Assembly (NCBI RefSeq): GCF_003602095.1
Contig: NZ_RAHH01000018.1
Location: 57,618 to 121,617, forward strand
Reading direction: 5' to 3'
From: Rahnella woolbedingensis
GTDB taxonomy: Bacteria > Pseudomonadota > Gammaproteobacteria > Enterobacterales > Enterobacteriaceae
DNA: 64,000 nt
The notes beneath the pieces are model-generated. The model was not told the origin of the DNA and searched no databases. It was given only the letters and a program-made list of their open reading frames with translations. Shown here piece by piece: positions 1 to 7,785 of the stretch. The position numbers were made by a program, and so were the translations under genes. The stretch's first letter is position 1. Each line of letters starts with the position of its first letter.

Positions 1-1143
1 CATCTGGGGATTAATCTTGGCGAAACGCCGGAAGAGATCCTGACGCGTCTGGAAAAAGCCGAATATCTGGAAAGTGACATTCTGCAAAATCAGGGGCTTG
101 CGTCTGATCATGATTATGCCGCGCGGGTTCGCGAAGTGGACGCTGATACGCCATCCCGTTTTAATGCCGATGAGAGACGTTTGTTTGAAGCCTCGGGGTG
201 TGCGGGCAAACTGGCGGTATTCGCCGTACGACTGGATACCTTCCCGGCTGAAACTCAGCAACAGGTATTTTATATCGGCACCAATGACACGGCGGTGCTG
301 ACCGAATTACGCCGTCAGATCCTGCGCGATTTTGCCAATCTGCCGGTGGCTGGTGAATACATGCACCGGGATATTTTCGATATCACGGAGATTTACGGCA
401 AAGACACTTTCATGATGATCGATAAACTTGGCACCGACAAAATGCCGGACATGTTTACAGCCAAAGGGAAATTTGATGCGCGCATCAGTAAGGTTCCTTT
501 TCTGCCGAAAAACTTCAGCGACCGCGTGATGCAGTGTCTGAGCAAAGCCCTGCCGAATCACCTGCCGCCACGCATGAAGCAATACCGCGACCGGTTCGAA
601 CATCACTTGCTGCTGAAAATGTCCGGCCCTGGCATAGATGAAGCCAGAACCTTTTTGACCCGATTCTTCAGTGATGGTCAGGGTGATTTCTTTATCTGCT
701 CGGCTGACGAAGGTAAGAAAGCTTTCCTGCACCGCTTTGCCGCAGCCGGTGCTGCCGTGCGTTATCACGCAGTACATGAAAAAGAAGTGGAAGATATTCT
801 GGCGCTGGATATCGCCTTACGCCGTAATGACCGCGACTGGTTCGAAACACTTCCGGAAGATATCGATAATCAGCTGGTGGCAAAACTGTATTACGGCCAT
901 TTCATGTGCCACGTTTTCCATCAGGATTATATTGTCAAAAAAGGCGCGAACAGTAAGGCTCTGAAACACCGGATGTTAGAACTTCTGGATGCCAAAGGCG
1001 CAGAATATCCTGCCGAACACAATGTCGGCCATCTGTATCTGGCGAAGCCGCATCTGAAAGAGTTCTACCGGCAGGCCGACCCGACCAACAGCTTTAACCC
1101 TGGGATCGGAAAAACCAGTAAGTTGAAGAACTGGCAGGAGTAA
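1..1143 (+). CDS. dld: Quinone-dependent D-lactate dehydrogenase, C-terminal part
   Basis: The frame is open from base 1, so the 5' part lies outside the window; about 380 codons remain of a family that is about 570 residues in E. coli. The enzyme is a peripheral inner-membrane FAD protein that oxidises D-lactate to pyruvate and passes electrons to quinone. The visible part covers the cap/membrane-binding region and the C-terminal segment of Dld (recognisable stretches such as FMCHVFHQDYIVKKG and the closing NSFNPGIGKTSKLKNW). The neighbours yohC and pbpG also flank dld in E. coli, which supports the assignment. No intact terminator follows; a palindromic repeat begins about 35 bp after the stop. 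Confidence 0.95.
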   Translation, partial: HLGINLGETPEEILTRLEKAEYLESDILQNQGLASDHDYAARVREVDADTPSRFNADERRLFEASGCAGKLAVFAVRLDTFPAETQQQVFYIGTNDTAVLTELRRQILRDFANLPVAGEYMHRDIFDITEIYGKDTFMMIDKLGTDKMPDMFTAKGKFDARISKVPFLPKNFSDRVMQCLSKALPNHLPPRMKQYRDRFEHHLLLKMSGPGIDEARTFLTRFFSDGQGDFFICSADEGKKAFLHRFAAAGAAVRYHAVHEKEVEDILALDIALRRNDRDWFETLPEDIDNQLVAKLYYGHFMCHVFHQDYIVKKGANSKALKHRMLELLDAKGAEYPAEHNVGHLYLAKPHLKEFYRQADPTNSFNPGIGKTSKLKNWQE

Positions 1144-1177
1144 TGTCCTTGAAATGGGGAATGGCGTAGTCGGCGCA

Positions 1178-1263
1178 GGCAGTTTGTTCCCGGACAGCGC
1201 GGAGGCCCCGCATCGTGCTTAAAGTACGTGAGGAGGCCGAGCACTGCCCGGGGGCAAAATGGC
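1178..1263. repeat. Imperfect intergenic palindrome
   Basis: Two arms (about 1178-1209 and 1231-1263) are imperfect inverted copies of each other, sharing cores such as CCGG/GGCC blocks around CAGCGC and CACTGC, with a loop of about 21 bp between. It sits between the convergent dld and yohC genes and could act as an RNA-level terminator for both. It resembles a dispersed BIME-type element, but I cannot name the family. Confidence 0.5.
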
Positions 1264-1282
1264 AAGTAAGATAGCCATTAAG

Positions 1283-1873
1283 TTAGAAAAGCTGTGTTCC
1301 GTAACCCCACATTATCACCGTCAGAGCCAGAAGTAGCTCTAAAACCAGAACCCCCATTGCCAGCGTTGAACTGGAGAACAGGAACCCTTCGCGACGGTCG
1401 ATATTGAGGAAGTTAGGAATGCCGAGATACAACAGATATCCGCTGTAACACAGCCCGATGATACCAACGAACAGGCATAACCAGACCATCGGATAAAGCG
1501 CAACGAGCCCGCTGAGGAACATCGGTGTGGCAACATAACCGGCAAACACGATGCAACTGTTGAGTGTCGGGCGGCTGTCATAACGACGTGCCATCCAGTA
1601 GATAATGCGCCCCATCAGTGCGACAGCGGCGAGCATCAGAACATAGAATATAACGGCGATATATGATGCGGTGAACATGGAAACCATCAGCTTCTGACCG
1701 TCACCGAAGTTCCAGCCCAACTGTGTTGTACCGATAAACGAACAGACAACCGGGATCAACGCCATCAAAAGAACATGGTGGGAATACACATGTGAAACGG
1801 TTTCCCGCTCACGCTGGATTTGCTGCAGTTCGGGACCAGGATGGGACATTAGTCCCCAGACATGATTTGCCAT
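1283..1873 (-). CDS. yohC: Yip1-family inner membrane protein YohC
   Basis: A 196-residue protein starting MANHVWGLMSHPGPE, which matches the start of E. coli YohC (about 195 residues). The frame is open 27 codons further upstream, but the start at 1873 agrees with the family. It has about five hydrophobic segments (roughly residues 35-55, 70-95, 105-125, 130-155 and 170-190), typical of the Yip1 domain. Its molecular function is unknown. It is convergent with dld, as part of the E. coli dld-pbpG-yohC neighbourhood. On the minus strand a TATAAT (1976-1981) could be its -10 box, giving a leader of about 95 nt with short hairpins. Confidence 0.85.
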   Translation of the reverse strand: MANHVWGLMSHPGPELQQIQRERETVSHVYSHHVLLMALIPVVCSFIGTTQLGWNFGDGQKLMVSMFTASYIAVIFYVLMLAAVALMGRIIYWMARRYDSRPTLNSCIVFAGYVATPMFLSGLVALYPMVWLCLFVGIIGLCYSGYLLYLGIPNFLNIDRREGFLFSSSTLAMGVLVLELLLALTVIMWGYGTQLF

Positions 1874-2050
1874 GAAACACCCCCTTGTACGCCGAAAGCC
1901 GCCAGCGGCGTGCAGTGATAGACCTTCGGGAATGCCCGTCAGACCAAGGCACAAGGAAGGTGGCGACCTGTCTATATTATAGTCGTTTTTGCCAGTTTTG
2001 CTGCTGCGCCCAACTCATCGAAATCAGCGATTGACCGGAGCTGGCCGCCT

Positions 2051-2710
2051 TTAATGGACAAAGCGAGCGGCTGTAAATGTCACCCCTACCAATACCAGCA
2101 TCATGCTGATAATCCAGCGAGTCTGTTTGATCATAAGCCCGTAAAACATTGTTTGCATCGAAGTCATTGAAGTTTCGATCTTCTCAAAGCGCTCATCCAT
2201 ACGCTCAAACTGTTTATCGACCCGTTCAAACCGTTTATCGACTCGTTCAAACTGTTTATCGACCCTTTCAAACTGCTTATCTATCTTTTCAAACTGCTTA
2301 TCCACCTGTTCAAACTTTTTATCGATATGTACAAAATGATCGTCAATTCTCAGCAGATGTCCGTCGATGCGGGAGATGCTCTGTTCAGTTTTTCCTACAC
2401 GCACACCGATATCTGTCACCGCATCAGTGAGCGTGACCATTTGATATTCCAGTTTACCGACCCGGAGATTAGTCTCGGTGACGACTTCGGTCAGATGACT
2501 GACCTGCTGTTCCACCTTCCCGACACGCAGATTCAGTCCGGCAATTTCCTCTCCGTTTTTGATCCCTTGTTTTTCAATGTTGTTGATCTGATTTTGCATG
2601 AGCTTCTCCATGAGCGATTTTCCTTTGTATTCTTCCGGCCATACGGGTGCGCCGGGAAAATAGAGCATCGGATTGACGGGCGAGATATCCATTGTGCTGA
2701 GCTGAAACAT
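2051..2710 (-). CDS. Heptad-repeat coiled-coil protein with C-terminal membrane anchor
   Basis: A 219-residue protein without a recognised name. After an N-terminal proline-rich stretch, residues about 35-175 are almost entirely coiled coil. First come three related segments of the type LRVGKxEQQVSxLTE, then seven near-identical heptads of the type FERVDKQ, then one predicted transmembrane helix (about residues 190-212, WIISMMLVLVGVTF). The layout resembles small coiled-coil, single-TM proteins of the DUF1640 kind, with the coil on one side of the inner membrane. The start at 2710 has a GAGGGA-type ribosome site about 8 nt upstream; M7 is an alternative. Function unknown. Confidence 0.75.
   Translation of the reverse strand: MFQLSTMDISPVNPMLYFPGAPVWPEEYKGKSLMEKLMQNQINNIEKQGIKNGEEIAGLNLRVGKVEQQVSHLTEVVTETNLRVGKLEYQMVTLTDAVTDIGVRVGKTEQSISRIDGHLLRIDDHFVHIDKKFEQVDKQFEKIDKQFERVDKQFERVDKRFERVDKQFERMDERFEKIETSMTSMQTMFYGLMIKQTRWIISMMLVLVGVTFTAARFVH
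2183..2329. repeat. Seven tandem 21-bp units coding heptads
   Basis: Units of 21 bp begin at 2183, 2204, 2225, 2246, 2267, 2288 and 2309, each starting (t/c)tcaaa on the plus strand. They lie in frame within the coiled-coil gene, so each unit adds exactly one heptad (FExxDKQ on the minus strand). Copy-number change would keep the frame. Confidence 0.9.
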
Positions 2711-3063
2711 GGCTGTTGTCCCTCACATAAGTTTTCCCTGTTCAGAAATTCTTAATCTGAGGGGAGTTTGCGCTGTATAAATAACCATATCAAATCAATT
2801 TCCTTCTCGATTCATCGGCTACTGCTTATGTATCTATGCTTCGAAAACTTACATTTAGGGGATGAATAAAACCAACAAAAATAGCCTGTTACAGGAGTTT
2901 TTAAATTTCATGACTTACGCTTCCCTTCGTTTTCTGCTGTTCGGGATTATGCAAAGCCGGTATTGCGTGAGTACACTAACTAACAAGTTTTCACAGGCGA
3001 AAAAGACTGCACACCGGTTAAAAAATCATTAACGTAGAAGCAGGCATTCCTCAGGAGAATCAT
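2711..3063. other. Intergenic region, no gene seen
   Basis: About 350 bp between two divergently read genes, AT-rich. It must hold both promoters, but I see no clear operator. A 40-codon frame at 2910-3032 is discussed under rejected items. The ribosome site of the next gene (AGGAG, ending about 5 nt before 3064) is clear. Confidence 0.5.
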
Positions 3064-3693
3064 ATGCGTATCACCTGTTTACACACGGCGGACAGCAATA
3101 TTGCGGTATTCGAAAACACCGCGCAGGCGCTCGGGCTAAGTCAGCATCAGTTCGTGCATGTGTCGCGGCCTGATTTACTCGCCGCAGCCGAAAAAGCAGG
3201 CGGGCTGACAGCGGATATTCGTCAGCAAACCGCAGATGTACTGCTGGCCCTGAGCGAAAATGCCGACCGCGTTTTACTGACCTGTTCGACGCTGGGTTCA
3301 GCCGCCACGCTTGCCGCTGAAACAGCCACGATGCCCGTTCTACGTGTCGATCAGGCGCTGGCGGAACAGGCCATGAAAACCGCAGGAAAAGTTGTCGCGC
3401 TGTGCGCCGTCGAAACGACTCTGGAACCGACGCGTCAGCTGTTCACGCAGGTGGAGAAACATCCGCAGGCACAGCTTGAAATCTGTCTGGTGGCGGGCGC
3501 CTGGGAAAAGTTTAAGCAGGGAGATCTGGCCGGATATTTACAGGCCATCGCGGCAGCGGCAGATGCACAATATCTGAAAGGCGCGGCCTGTGTGGTGCTG
3601 GCACAGGCTTCAATGACCGGTGCAGCACAGCTGACACAAATGGGCAAACCCCTCACCAGCCCCGAATGTGGTTTGCGAGCAGCGCTGGCCTGA
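3064..3693 (+). CDS. Aspartate/glutamate racemase-family protein
   Basis: A 209-residue protein of the Asp/Glu racemase superfamily. Two-cysteine members use one cysteine in each half for proton transfer. Here the N-terminal cysteine is clear (C74 in LLTCSTLGSA), but the second site, expected near residue 182 in VVLAQASMTGA, has no cysteine. Classical two-base racemisation is therefore doubtful; a one-cysteine activity (decarboxylase, isomerase or hydrolase type) is possible. AGGAGAATCAT in front gives a good ribosome site. The gene stands alone upstream of yohP. Substrate unknown. Confidence 0.7.
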   Translation: MRITCLHTADSNIAVFENTAQALGLSQHQFVHVSRPDLLAAAEKAGGLTADIRQQTADVLLALSENADRVLLTCSTLGSAATLAAETATMPVLRVDQALAEQAMKTAGKVVALCAVETTLEPTRQLFTQVEKHPQAQLEICLVAGAWEKFKQGDLAGYLQAIAAAADAQYLKGAACVVLAQASMTGAAQLTQMGKPLTSPECGLRAALA

Positions 3694-3801
3694 AAACGGC
3701 GGGCAGAAAGCAAAAATGCGGACAGAAGCTATACTGATAAGGAATATCATTGGCTTAGCCTGACGGCCGATGACGACTGAAGATAGTGTTAAGGAGATAA
3801 C

Positions 3802-3885
3802 ATGAAAATTATTCTGTGGATCATCGCCATCATCTTTATCGTCGGCTTACTGACCCTAACAGGGGTGTTTAAACTGATTTTCTGA
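3802..3885 (+). CDS. yohP: Small inner membrane protein YohP, 27 residues
   Basis: The frame begins MKIILWIIAIIFIV and ends in GVFKLIF after 27 codons. It matches E. coli YohP in length and in nearly every position, including the C-terminal GVFK(L/M)IF. It is a single transmembrane helix with almost no soluble part; E. coli YohP is known as a small stress-related membrane protein whose mRNA localises to the membrane. A strong AAGGAG lies 6 nt before the start, and a clear terminator follows at 3911-3938. Its place beside pbpG and yohC fits the E. coli yoh region. Confidence 0.93.
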   Translation: MKIILWIIAIIFIVGLLTLTGVFKLIF

Positions 3886-3909
3886 TCATCACATTCCCTC
3901 CCTGCATAC

Positions 3910-3940
3910 AAAAAGTCCGGCGCATAGCCGGACTTTTTCT
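3910..3940 (+). terminator. Terminator after yohP
   Basis: AAAAGTCCGGC and GCCGGACTTTTT form a strong stem with a short loop, followed by T residues. The A-run before it means it may also act in the other direction on pbpG transcripts. Confidence 0.85.
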
Positions 3941-3959
3941 TTTATCCGCAATTGCTGAA

Positions 3960-4085
3960 ATATCCAAAATAATTCGGATTGCAATAAGGCGGCAAGCGAA
4001 CGAATCCCGATGAGCTGACAATACGTCAGTGATTCGGGTGAGTGAACGTAGCCAACGCCACTGCGGCCCGAAGTATGCAGGATAT
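3960..4085. repeat. ERIC element (126 bp)
   Basis: Matches the enterobacterial repetitive intergenic consensus over its whole length: inverted ends ATATCC/GGATAT, the internal AATTCGGATTGCA block, the central AATCCCGATGAGCT...GTGATTCGGGTGAG palindrome and the GCCAACGC segment. It ends 2 bp before the pbpG stop codon, so pbpG mRNA will carry its hairpin as the 3' end. A second copy is at 44536-44662. Confidence 0.9.
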
Positions 4086-4087
4086 CG

Positions 4088-5026
4088 TTAGTCGTCGGCT
4101 TCTTCGACAGAGGGCTGTGTTTTTTGCTGTTCTTTCTGCTTACGGTAGTTCTTCGCAATCTGCGGAACGGGCACGGTTTTGCCGGTCTCCATCCAGGTAC
4201 GCAGACGGTTGGCATCCGCAAAGGCAGTAAATTTACCGAAGGCATCCATCACGACCAGCGTCACCGGTTTGCCGTTGATAGTGGTGCGCATCGCCAGACA
4301 ATGCCCTGCATCATCGGTGTATCCGGTCTTGGTCAGTTGAATGCTCCAGGACGGATTCATGATCAAATGATTGGTATTACGGAACGGCAGCGCATACGCC
4401 GGATGGCTGAAGACCGCGGTTTTTTCCGCCGTGGTGCTCAGCTGCCCGATCAGCGGATATCGCTGGGAAGCCAGCAGCAGACGGGTTAAATCGCGCGCGG
4501 TGGACACGTTATGCGGCGACAAACCGGTCGGTTCGACATAATGCGTATGGGTCATCCCCAGCGATTTCGCTTTAGCATTCATGGCTTTGATGAATGCTGA
4601 ATAGCCGCCCGGATAATGTGCCGCGAGGCTGGCCGCTGCACGGTTTTCCGAAGACATCAGCGCGAGCTGAATCATCTGACGGCGCGTGATTTCGCTGTTG
4701 AGTTTAACGCGCGAGAACACGCCGCGCATTTCAGGCGTATTGCTGATATCGACGTTAATCACTTCGTCGAGCGGCAGATTCGCATCCAGCGTAACCATCG
4801 CGGTCATCAGTTTTGTCAGGGAGGCAATCGGCCTCACCTCATCAGGATTTCGGGAATAAATCACTTCGTGGCTTTTCAGATCCACCACCATGGCGCTGCC
4901 GGAAGCAATTTGAACAATAGGGGCGACAGCCTGCTCTTGCTTTGCAGCGAAGGCGGCAGGTGCAGACAACATGCCTGTATTTAAGGCTAATAAGCTCAGA
5001 ACCAGAAGACGGATTTTCACATGCAT
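4088..5026 (-). CDS. pbpG: D-alanyl-D-alanine endopeptidase, PBP7
   Basis: A 312-residue periplasmic serine peptidase that cuts D-Ala-meso-DAP cross-links in peptidoglycan. All three penicillin-binding motifs are present: S69-x-x-K72 (SLTK), S126-E-N128 and K233-T-G235. A signal peptide covers about residues 1-28 (cleavage after AAFA). Length and sequence match E. coli PbpG (about 310 residues). The C-terminal tail is polar and charged. The gene is transcribed alone; an ERIC element abuts its stop codon. Confidence 0.95.
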   Translation of the reverse strand: MHVKIRLLVLSLLALNTGMLSAPAAFAAKQEQAVAPIVQIASGSAMVVDLKSHEVIYSRNPDEVRPIASLTKLMTAMVTLDANLPLDEVINVDISNTPEMRGVFSRVKLNSEITRRQMIQLALMSSENRAAASLAAHYPGGYSAFIKAMNAKAKSLGMTHTHYVEPTGLSPHNVSTARDLTRLLLASQRYPLIGQLSTTAEKTAVFSHPAYALPFRNTNHLIMNPSWSIQLTKTGYTDDAGHCLAMRTTINGKPVTLVVMDAFGKFTAFADANRLRTWMETGKTVPVPQIAKNYRKQKEQQKTQPSVEEADD

Positions 5027-5277
5027 TGCTCTGTATTTAGAAAGTTGTCATTGAGTTATGTCGAAACAGCGGGCGGAATTATAAGTGACGCGAATAGTCT
5101 TAGCACCCGCAATTTTCAATTCTATTTGTCACAAAGTCTGTCACCAGCGCCCGCAAACCGTGCAACGGCGAGTAAGTGAACACTTGCGTAAGATTGCACT
5201 GAATTCCGGCTATTTACGCAAATCCGCAATTTACAAAATATGCTGTAACATTCCCCACATGACAACTTTCTGAACAA

Positions 5278-6180
5278 TTAACTATTGGTCGGGATCCAGC
5301 GATAACCTTTTCCGAGACGCTCTACCCTACCTGTACCCGGAAATGCAATGTGCGCGGCTCCCACCAGATATCCGTGATCTGCGGCATCGCGAAGCGCCTG
5401 CTCGCGGGTTCTGATTGCCTGATTCTGATCGATATCAAACTGAATCGCCACCGCAGGATCCTGCATTTGTACCGGCTCGGCATGAATAATATCGCCCCAG
5501 AACAGCATCTTTTCCGTCCCGCTTTCCAGCAGATACATCACACTGCCGGGCGTATGTCCCGGCGCAGGGAGAGCGCGGATCAGCGGATGCACCTGCGCAG
5601 GCGCGGTAAAAGTCTGCAATTTCCCGGCCGCCTGAACCGGTGTCATTACCTGTTTTGCATTATTAAATGAACGATGGCGACCTTCAGGAATATCATCAAG
5701 ATTGTCGCGCGCGAGCCAGTATGTGGCATCTTCCTGTGAAACTTTCACCGGTGCCTGCGCGAAAACCGGTGCGCCGTCCAGTGAAACACCGCCGCAATGG
5801 TCGCTGTGAATATGCGTCAGCAACACCAGCGAAATAGTTTCCGGCGCATAGCCCGCCGCGCGCAGATGACTTTGCAAATGACCGCCCGTATAGCCGGTCA
5901 GTGCGCCAGCCCCCGTATCAATCAAAATCCGCTGATCGCCGGTATCCACCACAAACGCATTTACTGACGCATCCATTTCGGTTGGCATTGCCGCTTGTGC
6001 CATACGCTGCCTGATATCTTCCAGCGAGATATTGGTCAGTAATTTCTCAAGCGGCATTTTCATCGAACCGTCAGAAATAGCCGTCACGGTGACATCCCCG
6101 ACTTTCAGCCGGTAAAAACCGGTGCTTTGAGTTTCTGCAACCTGCGGTGCTGCACCGGTGACGGCGGATGAATGATTCAT
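5278..6180 (-). CDS. MBL-fold metallo-hydrolase
   Basis: A 300-residue metallo-beta-lactamase-fold protein with the full metal-binding set: H123-x-H125-x-D127-H128 (THIHSDHCGG), a later histidine in PAPGHTPGS (about 208), an aspartate in FWGDIIH (about 230) and a final histidine in GAAHIAF (about 283). This combination is found in lactonases and related hydrolases with two metal ions. The N-terminal 20 residues are not a clear signal peptide. It stands alone between pbpG and a VOC gene. Quorum-quenching lactonase activity is possible but not shown by the sequence. Confidence 0.8.
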   Translation of the reverse strand: MNHSSAVTGAAPQVAETQSTGFYRLKVGDVTVTAISDGSMKMPLEKLLTNISLEDIRQRMAQAAMPTEMDASVNAFVVDTGDQRILIDTGAGALTGYTGGHLQSHLRAAGYAPETISLVLLTHIHSDHCGGVSLDGAPVFAQAPVKVSQEDATYWLARDNLDDIPEGRHRSFNNAKQVMTPVQAAGKLQTFTAPAQVHPLIRALPAPGHTPGSVMYLLESGTEKMLFWGDIIHAEPVQMQDPAVAIQFDIDQNQAIRTREQALRDAADHGYLVGAAHIAFPGTGRVERLGKGYRWIPTNS

Positions 6181-6270
6181 TTTGGAGACTCCGGAAGGTG
6201 AAGGTTTGTCAGAGGATTACTCTGAGTATTGATCTTGTTTTAACATCATTCAAAGCAATCGGAGCCCTGC

Positions 6271-6298
6271 AAAAAGAAAAGGCGCCGTTAAGCGCCCT
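6271..6298 (-). terminator. Terminator after the VOC gene
   Basis: Read on the minus strand, GGCGC-6 nt-GCGCC is followed by TTTTCTTTTT, a normal intrinsic terminator 20 bp past the VOC stop codon. Confidence 0.75.
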
Positions 6299-6317
6299 GC
6301 TGGTGATTTGTTAAAAC

Positions 6318-6743
6318 TTACTGATTATCGATGAGATAGCCAATTTCCTGACCGAAGGATAATTCCAGCGTATTGCCGTCCGGATCATCCAGAAATGCCC
6401 AGTAGCCCACCGGCGCGCCGGAATCAGTGGGCTCCTGACGTAAAACGCCCGCGGCGCGTGCTTCGGCGAGCCTTGCATCCATCGCTTCTTTTGTTGCGCA
6501 GGCGACGCCGAGATGGCCGAAAGGGCCCAGTTTGGTGTCGGTGTTTTCAGGATCTTCGGCGAGAACGATGGCGAAATGGCGGGTCATATCACTCAGCCAG
6601 GCGACGGGGCGGGCGTTACTGCCTTTTTCACCGCGACGATGAATGACTTTCATCTGCGCGAATTGCTGGTAAAAAGCGATGCTGGCATCCAGGTCTTTAA
6701 CAGCGAATGCGATGTGAGACAGGCCGGTATCTTGGTGTTCCAT
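6318..6743 (-). CDS. VOC-family (glyoxalase-like) protein
   Basis: A 141-residue single-domain protein with two beta-alpha-beta-beta-beta modules of the vicinal oxygen chelate fold. The first strand GLSHIAFAVKDLDASIAFY and the second-half motifs HLGVAC and DDPDGNTLELSFG are typical, with metal-ligand candidates H10, H77 and the E near residue 128. Members include glyoxalase I, dioxygenases and antibiotic-binding proteins; the substrate cannot be told from sequence. It lies 54 bp downstream of dusC on the same strand and could share its transcript. Confidence 0.8.
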   Translation of the reverse strand: MEHQDTGLSHIAFAVKDLDASIAFYQQFAQMKVIHRRGEKGSNARPVAWLSDMTRHFAIVLAEDPENTDTKLGPFGHLGVACATKEAMDARLAEARAAGVLRQEPTDSGAPVGYWAFLDDPDGNTLELSFGQEIGYLIDNQ

Positions 6744-6797
6744 GATGTTTCTCCATTTTTAAGCGTTATTGCGCGAAGAAAACGTCATGGAGCGAAA

Positions 6798-7727
6798 TCA
6801 CCTGTTGATGCGTTCAGCAATCTCCTTCGACGTCTTCAGCACACGGACTTCAGTAAATAACTCTGTCGCTTCTTCGTACTCTTTACGCAAATAGCTCAGC
6901 CACTGTTTGATACGCGCAACGTGATACAAACCGGTGTCGCCCTGCTTTTCCAGACGGGTGTATTTCTGCAACAGCGTCATCACGTCCGGCCATGGCATAC
7001 GCGGTTCGTTGTATTTCACCACGCGACTGAGGTTGGGGATATTCAGCGCACCACGCCCGATCATCACCGAATCACAGCCGGTGGTCTGCAGACAGGCCTG
7101 ACCGCTTTCGTAATCCCAGATTTCACCGTTAGCGATCACCGGAATACTCAGCCGCTGGCGGATTTCACCAATCGCCGCCCAGTTAATGCGCTCAGGTTTA
7201 TATCCGTCTTCTTTGGTACGCCCGTGAACGGTCAGCTCGGTGGCACCGGCCTGTTGCACCGCATCGGCAATTTCAAAACTGCGCTCGAGCGAATCCCAGC
7301 CAAGGCGCACTTTCACCGTCACCGGCAGATGCGCAGGAACCGCCGCACGCATCGCTTTCGCCCCCTGATAAATCAGCTCCGGATCTTTAAGCAACGTCGC
7401 ACCACCGCCGCTGCCGTTGACCATTTTCGACGGGCAACCGCAGTTGAGATCGACACCATAAGAACCCAGCCCGACGGCAAAAGCCGCATTCTCTGCCAGC
7501 CATTGCGGATATTGTCCGAGCAGCTGTACGCGCACCCGTGTACCGGAAGGCGTACGGCTGTCGTGATGTAATTCGGGGCACAGGCGATGGAAAACTTTGG
7601 CGGGCAGCAGCTGATCGACCACACGCACAAACTCAGTGATGCACAAATCGTAGTCGTTCACTTCAGTAAGAAGTTCACGAACCAGGGGATCAAGCACACC
7701 TTCCATCGGAGCCAGTAATACGCGCAT
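6798..7727 (-). CDS. dusC: tRNA-dihydrouridine(16) synthase
   Basis: A 309-residue FMN enzyme of the Dus family that reduces uridine 16 in the D-loop of tRNA. The N-terminus [19 protein letters not shown] and the catalytic cysteine C98 in the [15 protein letters not shown] motif are clear. Length and the whole sequence agree with DusC (about 315 residues in E. coli) rather than DusA or DusB. In E. coli dusC belongs to the same yoh region as yohC and pbpG. Confidence 0.93.
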   Translation of the reverse strand: MRVLLAPMEGVLDPLVRELLTEVNDYDLCITEFVRVVDQLLPAKVFHRLCPELHHDSRTPSGTRVRVQLLGQYPQWLAENAAFAVGLGSYGVDLNCGCPSKMVNGSGGGATLLKDPELIYQGAKAMRAAVPAHLPVTVKVRLGWDSLERSFEIADAVQQAGATELTVHGRTKEDGYKPERINWAAIGEIRQRLSIPVIANGEIWDYESGQACLQTTGCDSVMIGRGALNIPNLSRVVKYNEPRMPWPDVMTLLQKYTRLEKQGDTGLYHVARIKQWLSYLRKEYEEATELFTEVRVLKTSKEIAERINR

Positions 7728-7785
7728 CGCAATTCAACCTTTAAAAATGACGCGCAAGATTACCGCATGGCCCGCCGCCGGGCAA

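Noticed and set aside
2910..3032. A 40-codon frame (MTYASLRFLLFGIMQ...) upstream of the racemase-like gene
   Set aside because: AGGAG is present but about 12 nt from the ATG, too far for good initiation, and the translation has no clear feature; kept out for lack of support.
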